The notes: generated by a model from the letters alone, not told the origin. A stretch of 64,000 nt of DNA from Lycium barbarum (GCF_019175385.1 NC_083346.1:86752543-86816542); one strand, 5' to 3'. Counted from the first letter of the stretch, positions 11,384-22,700 are shown. Program-made: numbers and translations.

Positions 11384-14300
11384 TGTCACACCCCGGCTTT
11401 ACTAGGGTGTGATGGGCACCCGACCCCATATCTGGAGCCGAGCGAACCCGCTGACTTTTGTTACATACTTAACTTCCTTAGACTCTTATATCAATAAAAA
11501 AATGGAAAACATAGTAAAACTTTCAAGAGATTTTTTTTTTCCATCGTACTCAAGTCAAACAGAATCTGCAATCACATGGACTTTATGATATAGCATATTA
11601 TCGACACTCTATACCCACGACTCTGCCTGCAAAGTCACTAACATCAAACAAACATCATGGCTCAGATACTCTGACTCGGCAGCACTCCTGAACAAGTGGA
11701 GTCTGCCAACTCCGCTGGAACATCTTCTATAACGGCTTTAATACGTCTGGGTGTACCTGCGCGGCATGAACGCAGCCCCCGAATAAGAGGGGTCAGTACG
11801 AGTAATGTACTGAGTATGTAAGGCATGAATAGTGACATAATAAAGGAATATACAGTATGAATAATAACGGAATAGACATATGGAGCTTATCTTGGGACAG
11901 AAGTAACCTGTACATATGAATGCCGTTCAGGAAGGTGCCATGCATGCTTAGTCCCTTTTTCAGAAAAACAGTACTTCTTATTTACATGTACAAGAAACAT
12001 AACATTTCAGAAAACGGTGTCCTTTATTTACATCCACAGACGCCGAGTACATCGGCTCTCCCACCCCCTCCCCAACAGTGTCCCAACATATTATATATAT
12101 ATATATATATCACATATACAGACGCCGTATCCGGCTCTCCCATATCCCGCGTCCGGGCATCCCGCGTCCGGGACGAAATCCAGCTGAATCAGGTGGTGAT
12201 ATAACAGTGGCCCTTCCCCTTTTTCCCCATATACATATACATATACATATTCACATTCATATACATATGTCATACCATTGGCATGCATGAGAGCTCAAAG
12301 AAAGTCATGTGTCCATCGGAGTGACGGAAGGTCGGTAGCCTCCGATTACATTATGGAACAACCATAGTCACTTTGTCTCACCTTGAAGGAACGAGTATTG
12401 TGAGGCGAGACTACCAATGAAAAGTGTCATTATGAGGAAAACATCAAATAGGGTCATAGGGTACAGTTTCATATACCTAGGACCTTTAGAGTAGTCATTA
12501 CCTGTAATAGAGTTGAGATATCAAGAATTAATTTAAAGTTTCCATATTTTCCTTTTCATAGCAGAACATTTTGCCAACACATCTACCGTAGGCATTTTCT
12601 CGTCTTGGACTACATCGTTATCATTATAAGATCATATTCATCGTCTTAGTCATGGAATCATCTTTGTCATACTTATCATAGGCATATTCCCTTTCTTAAC
12701 ATCATCATTATCATTGTCATCATAAAAGTATCCTCGTTAGCATAGTTACAATACTTGTCACTCGGTGAACGGGATAAGGATCAAAAGTTTTCTTTGGATT
12801 CTGCTTCAAAATAGATCAAACGGAACAATAAGGAAAATCCGGGGACCATGGGCCCACCTCGGGTCAAATGAGGCGGCGTACCAAATTTACATATGTTACA
12901 TGTCATGGCGTTACTTGTGAGGGTTTTAGGGTAGTCGGGTCCTATTTATGCGGGTTCTAGAGGTTTAGGAAATTCTTCCAACATTTTGCACACTTTTTAG
13001 TTCAATTCTACTGATTGAAAAAGAGAAAACTTTAGGCGCGGATTCCGGAGGGTAGAGTTATTCCCGAGGCTCATATCCAACATATTCCGTCTAAGACATG
13101 CCATAGAAAGAAGGGTGAAGCCTTACATACCTTTTCTGCTTCTTATGCGACTCCAAATTCACGTTCCAAATCCGCCAAAATCTACAAATTGGTCATGTTT
13201 ACCAAAACTTGATTAGAGCCTTTAGAAGTTGATTCTTTAAAGTAACACTTTGTCTGCCGAAATTTCGGAAGCATTTCCCCTGTAAATGCACCATCCCCGA
13301 GAATGCGGCTCGGCCCCAAATCAACAACAACAATCCGGGAATTTGACCTGGCCACAATATCAACAACAATATTACCCATCATAATAGCAATATCGACAAG
13401 TAATTCAAAACGTCCAAACCAACACCCAACCTTACCCGAAACCTTTCAACTTAATGAATACAACAACAATGCCAACAATTATTCTAGCAATACTTCGATA
13501 TCAAATTCAATTCACACAATATTTCGAGCAACTCAAACAAGGCTCCAACTCACCCGAAATTGCCTCCCAACCCGAGAGCTACACCAAACACATTCTTTTC
13601 CTCAAAATTCATAACTTACACCATCACCCCACACCTTAACAATACAATTCTCCTAAATACAAATTTTTTATAAAATTCACATAAATTTCCAAATCATCCC
13701 ATAACCAACATAACATTATTTTAAGTCATTAAACTTACACTTCTCGTTATAGAATCCATAACGACGGCATCTAAAATGTCAAACAACATCAAGTTACCAT
13801 AACTTTCCAAACCCTATTCCATTCGGCCACAACACAATCCATAGGTTTTCATGAATTTCCATTCTTTTCTACACATTACAACACATTGCAACAACACATA
13901 ATCATGCTAAATACATTAAATTCGCTATTCCTACACATTACACCCAACACACGGCCAAACTTGAACATGCAATACTTCATGAATTTCCATCATTTCCACA
14001 TTCAACAACATGCACAAACCATTTATAACATATAAAAGAGATGAAACCTTACCTTTTTTTTCTTCAACTTCCCACTTGGTTTAGGGTTGGTATATGACAT
14101 CAAAAAGTCTTCTACTTGCTTCAACAATTACTCCATGTTGATGAGGACCTTCCATTTGGGGGAAATACTAGAAGAAAATAATTTATTTTGATCAATTTCC
14201 ATGGCTCCATTTGGCCACCCTTGGCCGAAATCCCCCCTCTCTTCATTCATTTTTTCCAAGTCTTCTTTTCTTGTGAGAATATGACTAATGATCATATATA

Positions 14301-14830
14301 TATATATCATGTGAGGGGCATGATATATATATATATATCTAGGAATTTCTTCCTTTTTTCTTGAATTTTTCCCATATTGGTCAAAGAAGACTAATTGTCT
14401 TCTTATGAAAGCTTTGGCCCCATGTGTTTTTATTATTTACAATTAGCCCCCACTTAATATGAAATAACCACATGCCTCCCTTTCTTTCTTTGCCTAGAGT
14501 TTTCCTCCATTTTCTTGAAATTTTCTTAAATAAAAGGATGACCACTTAGCTTATCTCATAAGCTTTATCCATATGTCTTATTTTTATTTTGTCCACCATT
14601 TACCTATGTATATACACTTAAGCCCCTCGACTTTCCTCAATATTACCATTTACCATTTTGCAATTTCTCCTTTTTGCCCTTAACCTTTCTCAATATTTCC
14701 ATACTACCAATGTTAATAAATAATATTTATAACCAACTTGTGCATTAAAATAATTTTCGAAAATGGTCTCGCCCTTAACTTTCCACGACGACTTTGGAAT
14801 TTCCAAACGTACAATATACGGGCTATAACA
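11384..14830 (-). mobile_element. Solo LTR of Ty3/gypsy inside the MULE
   Basis: On the + strand it begins TGTCACACCCCGGC and ends GGGCTATAACA. On the minus strand it runs TGTTATAGCCC...TGTGACA. It is flanked by the perfect 5-bp duplication TTATA (11379-11383 and 14831-14835). It shares order and text with the LTR at 59655-62695, for example GGGCACCCGAC then GGAGCCGAGCGAACCC at the left end, and GCATTTCCCCTGTAAAT in the middle. It contains TA microsatellites near 12091 and 14294-14338. No internal retrotransposon region is present. The open frames within are not genes. Confidence 0.9.
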
Positions 14831-14889
14831 TTATATGTTTATGATATGTTGATCGTGTTCAAATCGCAAATGTGTGTATTCTTTGTTAA

Positions 14890-15110
14890 TAAATTGTTGA
14901 ACAGTTTCCAACAAGTAATGAATCTGTTGCAACAGCTCTACAACTTGTTGGATTTTATCCAACAAGTAACAGGACTTGCTGCAGCAACTAGTAACTTGTT
15001 GCATTTTATTCAACAACTGACAGGCCTTGTTGCAGCAACTAGTAAGTGGTTGAACATATTACAAAAAATGGGAGTTTTTAAGAAGTATCAAATCTATTGC
15101 AGCAACTAAG
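14890..15110. repeat. TTGTTGCAACA minisatellite block
   Basis: Irregular copies of TTGTTGCAACA / GGATTTTATCCAACAAG units, continuing the MULE body directly after the solo LTR. Frames on both strands give leucine/glutamine-rich peptides because the core is palindromic. Confidence 0.75.
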
Positions 15111-15188
15111 TTACATGTTGGGTTTTTTCCAACTAAGTTATCTTTTTCAACTTGTGTTTTATCCAATAAGAGTAAGGACTTGTTCAAC

Positions 15189-15390
15189 AACATACCCACT
15201 TGCTGCAACAGATACTACACTTGTTGCAACAGATACTACAGTTGCTGCAACAGATTTTACACTTGCTACAACAGATACTATACTTGCTGCAACAGATACT
15301 ACAGTAGCTGCAACAGATACTACAGTTGGTGCAACAGATACTACACATTCTCCAACAAATACTACACTCATTGCAATAGATACTACTTGA
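15189..15390. repeat. 21-bp tandem array, about nine copies
   Basis: About nine head-to-tail copies of a 21-bp unit of the form ACACTTGTTGCAACAGATAC+T. The first copies are nearly identical and later ones drift. One + frame reads repeated ATDTTVA heptapeptides. This is the most regular of the MULE arrays. Confidence 0.85.
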
Positions 15391-15520
15391 CTCACCTATA
15401 TTTAGTGATCAACAAAGGAAATCGACCATATTTAGTGACGAATAAAGGAAATCAACCATATTAGTGATCAATGTGAAATACTTAATCAATTTTAGGTATT
15501 TTGAGTCAGGAAAGATAATC

Positions 15521-16486
15521 TGTCACGACCCAATCGGAGGGCCATGACGGGTACCCGGAGCCAACCCACCGGGCACCGCTCATCATACTTTTACAATCAT
15601 ATCTAAGTGAGCCACATGGCCTGCTAACAATCTCTATGCATGAGTAATACCATTTCCATTGCGCTAAAGAACTTTTATATCAACATTAACAAACATGCCC
15701 CATATACATATATACAAGCCGACGAGGCTGACAAAATGATATACAAAATATGAGCCGACAAGGCTACAAAACATCTAACTGTACACAACTGTCTACGAGC
15801 CTCTAGAAAGAGTGTGTGACATCATATAGACGGGACAGGGCCCCGCCATGCCCATATATACACAAAAGAATAGTACCAACAGCTGTAGCTCCGAATCAAG
15901 TGGAGCTCCTCTAGCAGCCTAAGGATCAAGTCTATCTCCCTGTCCACCTGCAGGCATGACGCAGCGTCCACAAACAAAAGGATGTCAGTACGAACAATGT
16001 ACTGAGTATGTAAAGCATAATAAATAACATAATAGAAGCATGAATGACAACATAAGAAAGAAGAGTCATGGGATGATAGAGCTATTTATACCTCTAGCGA
16101 CGTTCATCATATTCACTTACCCTTGATCTAATGGGAACCTTCCATTTCATACGCTTATATATATAGTAGTGCCATACCCGACCATAGAGGCTCGGTGTCT
16201 CACATACCCGGCCATGACAAGGCTCGGTGTTATACATACCTGACCCTACCAAGGCTCAGTGTTATCCGTACCCAATTGCAGTGGTGCACGCGCGATAAAT
16301 ATCACACCCGACCATATAAGCTCGGTGTTCTTAATAATCATACTTTGATATATATAGGCTCAGTGTTATACATACCTGGCCCTACCAAGGCTCAGTGTTA
16401 TCTGTACCCAACTGCAGTGGTGCGCGCGCGATAAATATCATACCCGGCCATATGAGCTCGGTGTTCTTAATAATCATACTTTGATA

Positions 16487-16555
<69 letters not shown>
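15521..16555 (-). mobile_element. Truncated Ty3/gypsy LTR fragment
   Basis: It starts TGTCACGACCCAATCGG, the inverse of a gypsy LTR 3' end. On the minus strand it contains the shared LTR block TTTACATACTCAGTACA. The other end dissolves into CATA/TA microsatellite (16484-16556), and no second LTR boundary or duplication was found. It includes a roughly 140-bp tandem duplication at about 16180-16480 with repeated GGCTCGGTGTT and CAGTGGTGC blocks. Confidence 0.7.

Positions 16556-16556
<1 letters not shown>
16484..16556. repeat. CATA/TA microsatellite
   Basis: (CATA)n passing into (TA)n and then TTAATTAATTAA at the broken edge of the LTR fragment. Confidence 0.9.
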
Positions 16557-16561
<5 letters not shown>

Positions 16562-16572
16562 TAATTAATTAT

Positions 16573-16790
16573 CTCTTGCAACATATTACGCATCAATTGC
16601 AACATATTACGTATCTGTTGCAACAAATTCTAACATCAACTCTGGTTTTATCCAACAGATAATGAATATGTTGCAATAACTTTTCCATATTTGTTGCAAC
16701 ATTTGCACCAGTTGTTTTATTTTTACCAACAGATTAGCTATTTGTTCCAACATATTTGTGACTTGTGTAACACTACTGAAACAACTTAAA
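16573..16790. repeat. TTGCAACATATTACG minisatellite block
   Basis: Degenerate copies of TTGCAACATATTACG, TTTGTTGCAACA and TTTTACCAACAGAT, the same family as the other MULE arrays. It lies just beyond the 3' end of the protease pseudogene. Confidence 0.65.
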
Positions 16791-16929
16791 TAATATATAA
16801 GGGTACTGAGCATAGAATATATATTTAACAAAATTACATAATGTGTTCATCCACCATAATTCAAATGCAAGCAAAACATAAGAGAAATTGTTTAATGCAA
16901 ACATAGTTTAAGAGAAATTATTTGTCCCC

Positions 16930-17605
16930 ACATTAGGGCTTTAATACCTTATAATAATTCCAAAAGCCCACCTCAATTGCATCCTCTCCATAGTATTGTC
17001 ACTCAATAAAGTATCGGGCTTGGTCATATTCGTGCGGGTAAGCAAAGCCTCAACAAAAGCAAGTCACCAGGAAGCACATGCCCTATTGGTCTCATTGCGG
17101 GGGATATCCTTCTTCCGATCAAACTCCCATGATTCATTCAGCAACTTTTTAGGCAAGTGTGAAAACGTGCCACTCTGCTTTAGCAACTTGGGGAACAAAT
17201 CCAATAGCGGCTGCATGTGGCAGAAGAAGCACTATCTTCATTACATAGGATGTTGCAGTCATAAGCATTTATGATACCCTCCTCAATGATTATCTCAACA
17301 GTGACAAAATGGTTGTCATTAATATTCATGACAGATATGATCCTTTTGGCACTAATCCACTCTTAGCGGCCTGGGTAGGGTATACTACCTCCGGGATAAG
17401 CGAGACCATCATCGTCCCACCTAAAGAGAGTAAGTTTTTCCTTATAGGGCACAACACCCACATGTGTAGCCTCATCGGCCAACTCTAGATATCTGTTGTG
17501 AATGTGATGGTAGAAGTTGAGGTCCATGATTCTATCAGAGGAATCATAGTGCTCAGGGAAATTGAGTTGCCTCATACGCATCAACAACAAGATTTCATCT
17601 ACATA
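16930..17605 (-). pseudogene. ULP1-like (peptidase C48) gene of the MULE, 3' part
   Basis: The minus-strand frame opens after a good acceptor (TTTTACTGCAG) with YVDEILLLMRMRQLNFPEHY and LFRWDDDGL. It then has a TAA at 17363-17365 and continues in the same frame with ISVMNINDNHFVTVEI and NAYDCN, the His and Asp region of C48 proteases. A frame shift near 17.2 kb leads to FPKLLKQSGTFSHLPKKL and IPRNETNRACASW, where the Cys aligns with the catalytic position but its surroundings are changed. DTLLSDNTMERMQLRWA ends the domain. ULP1-family enzymes cleave SUMO; in plant MULEs their role is unknown. The orientation is opposite to the transposase. Identification rests on remembered family pattern, and this copy is broken. 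Confidence 0.75.
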
Positions 17606-17629
17606 CTGCAGTAAAAGTATCAAAGCAGT

Positions 17630-18310
17630 CAGTCACTTGCTGCAACAGGTAGTTAACTTGTTGGAACAACTAAGTATCTTGCTGCAACAACTTAGTAACT
17701 TGTTGGAACAACTAGTTAACTTGCTGCAACAAGTTCAACAATTACAGGAATTGTTGAAACAACTAGATAACTTGCTGCAATAGATAGTTAACTTGTTGGA
17801 ACAACTAAGTATCTTGCTGCAACAACTTAGGAACTTGTTGGAACAACTAGTTAACTTGCTGCAACTAGTTCAACAAATTAAAAGACTTGTTGCAACAACT
17901 AGTTAACTTGCTGCCACATCTTCAACAAATTACGGGACTTGTTGCTACAACTAGTTAATTTGCTGCAACAAGTTCAAGGAATTACAAGACTTGTTGCAAC
18001 AACTTACTGAATTATATAGATATATACAAGTGTTGAAACTTCCTCAGCAACTGTATTGATTAGTTCCAACAGATGGATAATTTGTTGCAACAACTGGTGA
18101 ATTTATTGGAACATATGATGGAGTTGTTCCAACAGACTAATTCTGTTGGAAACCATCAGAACAGTTGCTGCAGCTTCCTAAGCAGTTGTTTTAACAATTT
18201 CCAACAGATTGTGAATCTGTTGCAACAACAGGTTCACTTGCTGCAACAATCTCAACTGTTTGGGTTTTTACCAATAGATTAGCAATCTGTTGCAACAGTC
18301 AGCTGTTGGG
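17630..18310. repeat. Large TTGTTGCAACAA minisatellite
   Basis: About 680 bp of 15-21-bp units alternating TTGCTGCAACAAC, TTGTTGGAACAAC and ACTAGTTAACTTG. The core TTGTTGCAACAA is a perfect 12-bp palindrome. The array directly precedes, on the minus strand, the acceptor of the protease exon, so it is probably intronic. In + frames it reads leucine-rich heptads such as NLLEQLSILLQQLSNLLEQL. Confidence 0.85.
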
Positions 18311-19435
18311 TAAAAATAAAACAAAGGCAAGACCCTTTTTCCTAAGCCTTACAAGGACAACAACATCTGTTTCACTATCAGCAATATCAGTGTATTACAA
18401 ACACACAACCATAAAAAATTGAACAAAATACACACTATTGAAGAGACACCGTACCCATGTTCTTCCTTTTCTTCTTTAACCAAAATTCATCATTTTCATA
18501 CTTTAATTTCAAAACCCTAACTTTTAAACCAGAAAAAACATCTATTTCACTACAAACACACAACCATCATAAGTTGAACAAAATACACCAACCTTAACTG
18601 TCAAACAAGTGCTGAAGTTGCTACAACAACTTACTCAGCTGTTGGAAAAAATCCAAAAAAAATTCAAACCCTTTTTTCGAAACCCCAAGGAGAACAAGAA
18701 CACAAACAGTACTAAAAACCATAATTTCACAACCACATACACTATTTAAAAACACACAAACCCTAACAAGTGGAACAAATAGAGCAAATAAGGGATTTGT
18801 CAAGCCCAACAAGACCTTTTTTCCAAATCCTAAGGAGAACGAGAGCACAAACAACACCAAAAACCATAATTTCACAACTACATACACTATTTACAAACAC
18901 ACAAACCCCAACAAGTCGAACAAATACAGCAAATAAGGGTTTCTCAAGCATTGAACAACAAAATAAATAACATTGAAGACAAACCCATGTTATTCTTCTT
19001 CTTCTATGATCAAAATCATCATTTTCGCACTTTGATTTCAAAATCCTAACTTTAAAAGAGGAAAAAGTTGAGCGATTTTACCTGATAGAAATGAAGAGCA
19101 GGAGTGAAGACAGAGAGAAACGAGAGCAGCAGTTCATCGATTTGGCTTTTGAAAAGGTTGATGAGGGACGGTTTTGAAGAAGCAGTTGAGTTCCGAGTTC
19201 AGTTCGTGTCTTTGAAGGAGCAATTGAGTTCGAGGAGTTCAATTCATGTGTTGGTGCATAATGAGAGCTTTTGATTTGATATGCACTGATGTTGAGTTTA
19301 AAATAAATGGAGGGTTGGATTAAATAGATTGGTGTAATTAAAAAATTTAAAAACATACATTTTGAACCTTAATCTTCTTAATTTCAAATTTAGTTGAATT
19401 TTGATTTCATGTGATCCCCATAAGTCACGTGCGGT
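18311..19435 (-). repeat. MULE right subterminal region with about 130-bp repeats
   Basis: The block around 18650-18780 recurs at about 18780-18920 (CATAATTTCACAAC then CATACACTATTTA), with a more diverged copy near 18310-18460. On the minus strand it is followed upstream by a short open frame ending CTATCAG|GTAAAATCG near 19081, which has the form of a first exon with a donor site. It may be the leader of the protease gene. Function is not shown. Confidence 0.5.
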
Positions 19436-19474
19436 AATTTTACAACTTGAAAGTCACCTTCAGTTAATTTTTCG
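19436..19474 (-). repeat. MULE right terminal inverted repeat
   Basis: The sequence AATTTTACAACTTGAAAGTC and what follows is the inverse counterpart of 9290-9328. It ends exactly where the right target duplication TAGTATGGC begins (19475-19483). Confidence 0.75.
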
Positions 19475-19483
19475 TAGTATGGC
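19475..19483 (+). repeat. 9-bp target site duplication, right copy
   Basis: TAGTATGGC, identical to 9281-9289. Confidence 0.85.
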
Positions 19484-19732
19484 ACGTTGGAAACGTATAG
19501 TATTAACTTGATCGGAAGCCACATGGATATCCTGCAGAGCAAAGCAAACAAATAAATCCACTAACAATGCAACAATGAATCAATGTGTTACAGAATTCAT
19601 CTTCAAATCCTGAAATTACAGTACCCTCAATCACACTAAATCACAAAAACCAAACTCCCAACCACCATTTAGATCTCACCGTTGATTTCCATAACCGCCG
19701 GTTCTGATACGCGATCTGGTCCGTACATTCAC
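19484..19732 (+). promoter_or_regulatory. 5' flank and 5' UTR of the AP-1 mu gene
   Basis: Only about 249 bp separate the MULE insertion from the adaptin start codon. The stretch becomes C-rich and pyrimidine-rich toward the ATG, as in a plant leader. No clear TATA box was seen. Any further promoter must lie within or beyond the MULE. Confidence 0.5.
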
Positions 19733-22700
19733 ATGGCAGGAGCGGCATCGGCGCTGTTCCTACTTGACATCAAAGGCAGAGTACTCGTTTGGCGCGATTT
19801 CCGAGGCGATGTCTCTTCCACCCAGGCTGAAAAATTCTTCACTAAGCTCCTTGAAAATGAGGTTTTCCTTTTTATTTTATTTTATTTTTTGCTCTTTTCA
19901 GTCTTCTCGAGAGATTTTTTTTGTCGAAATGTTTGCAAATTAACAAAAGATATACTGCGACTAAAGGCGGATCCAGTTGGTTCGGAGTTCTAACTGGCTT
20001 TAGAAGCAAATGCTACTGCTCGTTTGAAGCAACATCTTCTCTTTTGTTAATTAATTCTCACACATATATACATATCTGTACGGGAAAGTGGTTCGGAAAT
20101 GCTCTTTTTCCGAGCCAATTAAAAGGATGTAGAAGAGTCGGTTCGGGAGATCTAGCTGGCTTTAGTAGTTGCAAATGCAACTGCTCGCTTTAAGCAGTAT
20201 CTTCGGTTCTCTTTATTTATACCATTTCTTTTGCTCTTTTTCCGTTTTCTCTTGAGATTTTTATGTCGAAATGTAGTCAAATTAATAGGATTTTGACTAT
20301 GATTGAAAGATTAGGCTGCAAGTAAAGATGGATCTAACTGGCTTTAGAAGCAAATGCTACTGCTCGCTTGAATCAGTATGTTCGGTTCTCTTAATTTATA
20401 CCAATTTAAGTTAATTTTCACGTATATACACTTGGTTTTACGAAAAAGTGGTGGATTCCTAGAATGCAAGTGTCTTCTGAATGCTCTATTTGTGTACAAC
20501 TAAAGTTTTTTGAAAAAACGAATATCTTTGGTCACTTTCATTGTCAAATAGGCTTTTCCTTCATATACCTTACTTACCTAGACCTAGCGAAGCACAACAC
20601 AAAAAGGACGTATAGGCAAGCCTTTCTTTATGATCACATAGATCGCTTTTCTTGACTTTTCTTTCCATAGGCGTAGATTGCAGTCTAACCAGCTTTCTAA
20701 CTTTAGGGGACCGAGAATGAGTCTTTTGATCCTCCTCGAGCCTACTCTGTAGAATTATGCAAATTAATGCTTTTACTGGAGATGCTGAACTTAAATGGGC
20801 ATTATCCAAGTTAATGATGTAGAAGTTGAAACTTGAAACTGGAAAATTTGAGTTTTTAAAGTTGTGATTTTTAAAACATGAAGTTGTGTTTGGATATGCG
20901 TTTTACTTGGAAAAAATTTGAAGTTTTGTGAGTGGTACTGAAATTTCTCCCAAAAGCCAGTTTTTGGAAGTTGAAAATATTTTGAAGATAAATTTTCAAA
21001 ATCGGATCAAATTTCATGGCCAAACAGATATTTGAAGATAAATTTTCAAAATCTATGGCCAAACGCTAGCTTAATTCATATCAATTCTAATTAACTTTAT
21101 ACACATGGTTGCATGGAGAAGTGGTGGATTCTTAGAATGCAAAGTGTATTTGGAGAGTAGAATTATGCAATTTAATGCTTTTAGTGGAGATGCTGCATTT
21201 TAAAGCTAAATAGGCGTTATCCAAGTTAATGCTTTTGCTGGATATACTGCATTCTACGTGTATTTGGAGAGTAGAATTATGCAAATTAATGCTTTTACTG
21301 GAGATGCTGCATTTTATACCTAAATAGGCATTATCCTAGTTAATGCTTTTACTGGAAATACTGCATTAAGTGTCTTTGGAGGTTAGAATTATGCAATTAA
21401 TGTTTTTACTGGAAATGCTGCATTTCAAAGCTAAATAGGCATTATCCAAGTTAATGCTTTTACTGGAAATGCTGCATTTTAATGCTAAATAAAGTAAAGA
21501 GGAATGCAAAGAGCGTTTTATTAGTGGTTTAGCACGTTTGAAATCTTGTATTTTGGTAAATATGTTCTTTGAAGCTTCAAATCTGAGTAATTATGCAAGC
21601 ATGGGTTGTGAGTGATTTCCATTGGTTAGGATTATGTTGCTCTTCTCTTCTTTAGAGATGGTTCTTTTCTAAATGATGAAAGAAAATTGCTAGAAGAGTC
21701 AAGTTTTGAAGTTTTAATTGAATTGATATAGATTTCAATAGTTTCCTCGCGTTCTCCAGATTTTTATTAGTCTTCATTTGTAGACAGCTGATTATGAAGT
21801 ATTAGTTGGAGAGATGAGTTTACTTTTTCTGACTAATTTAAGTGCTAGAATTTGATCATTTGCAGGGTGACCCTCAAGATCCTGTTGCATATGATAATGG
21901 CGTGACATATATGTTTATTCAGCACAATAATGTGTACCTTATGACTGCATCAAGGCAGAATTGTAATGCTGCTAGTATTCTTCTGTTTCTACACCGTGTT
22001 GTTGATGTAAGTGACATTGGCATTTGTTAACTTCAACTGATTTAGCTCAATTTCTGTGGCATGCAAGTAAATTCAATCACCAGATCTAAACTTCTAGTAC
22101 ATGAAGCTTTACTCTGAAGAAGAGTGGAGAAGAAATTTTAATTATCTGAGCCAAAATGAGCTACCTCACGCTAATACATTTACAGAGCCTATTTAAGTGC
22201 TCTTCTAACCACTTCCCTAATCGACATACGTGCCAGTCACATCCAACACTCCCAGCTTGGAAAGTAAGAATTGATGTTCTCCTGCTCTAAGTCCCTCAGT
22301 CAGTAGGTTTGCCAGCTACATGTGCAATGCATGTTGTTACACAAACACTGTGGCTCAATCAACCCTGCTTTCACCTTCTCGCTTATAAAATGACAAAATG
22401 AAAACAACAACAACATACCCAGTGCTTATAAAATGACAATCAATCGCTATATGTTTTGTCCACTAATGAAAGATAGGATTTGCAGCTATTTCCATTGCTG
22501 CCTTACTGTCGGAAAACAACATCATAAGATGCAAAACTGTCACATTCAGTTCTTGTAACATGCCAACTAACTAGATTAATTCTGCAACTGCTGCTGCCAT
22601 GCTGTTATGTTGAATTCTGACTCTGCTGAGGTTCTCCTAACTGTGTGCTATTTCTTAGATTTCCAAGAAATCAAAGAATCCCCTAGTTTAATCACATACC

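Larger units (their letters stand above)
9290..19474. mobile_element. Mutator-like element (MULE) with mudrA and ULP1-type genes
   Basis: The limits come from the 9-bp duplication TAGTATGGC (9281-9289 and 19475-19483). Starting inside both copies, the two ends align without gaps as inverted repeats over 39 positions with 27 matches, strongest in the block GGTGACCTTTAAGTTTTAAA (left) against its right-hand counterpart. Inside are a mudrA transposase on the + strand, a C48/ULP1-type protease on the - strand, and minisatellite arrays built on TTGTTGCAACAA. A solo LTR (11384-14830) and a partial LTR (15521-16555) are later insertions, so the original element was about 5.7 kb. Plant MULEs carrying ULP1-like genes (Kaonashi type) are known; this copy is inactive because both genes are broken. 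Confidence 0.85.

Noticed and set aside
11920..12290. Frames of 94, 70 and 65 codons in the solo LTR
   Set aside because: They cover TA and CATA microsatellites inside an LTR.
15159..15464. ATDTT-repeat proteins on both strands
   Set aside because: The frames are created by a 21-bp tandem array.
16996..17274. 92-codon + frame
   Set aside because: It is antisense to the ULP1-like domain, which has much better family support on the minus strand.
15189..18310. CRISPR-like array
   Set aside because: Repeats are adjacent or irregular with no unique spacers, and the DNA is plant nuclear.
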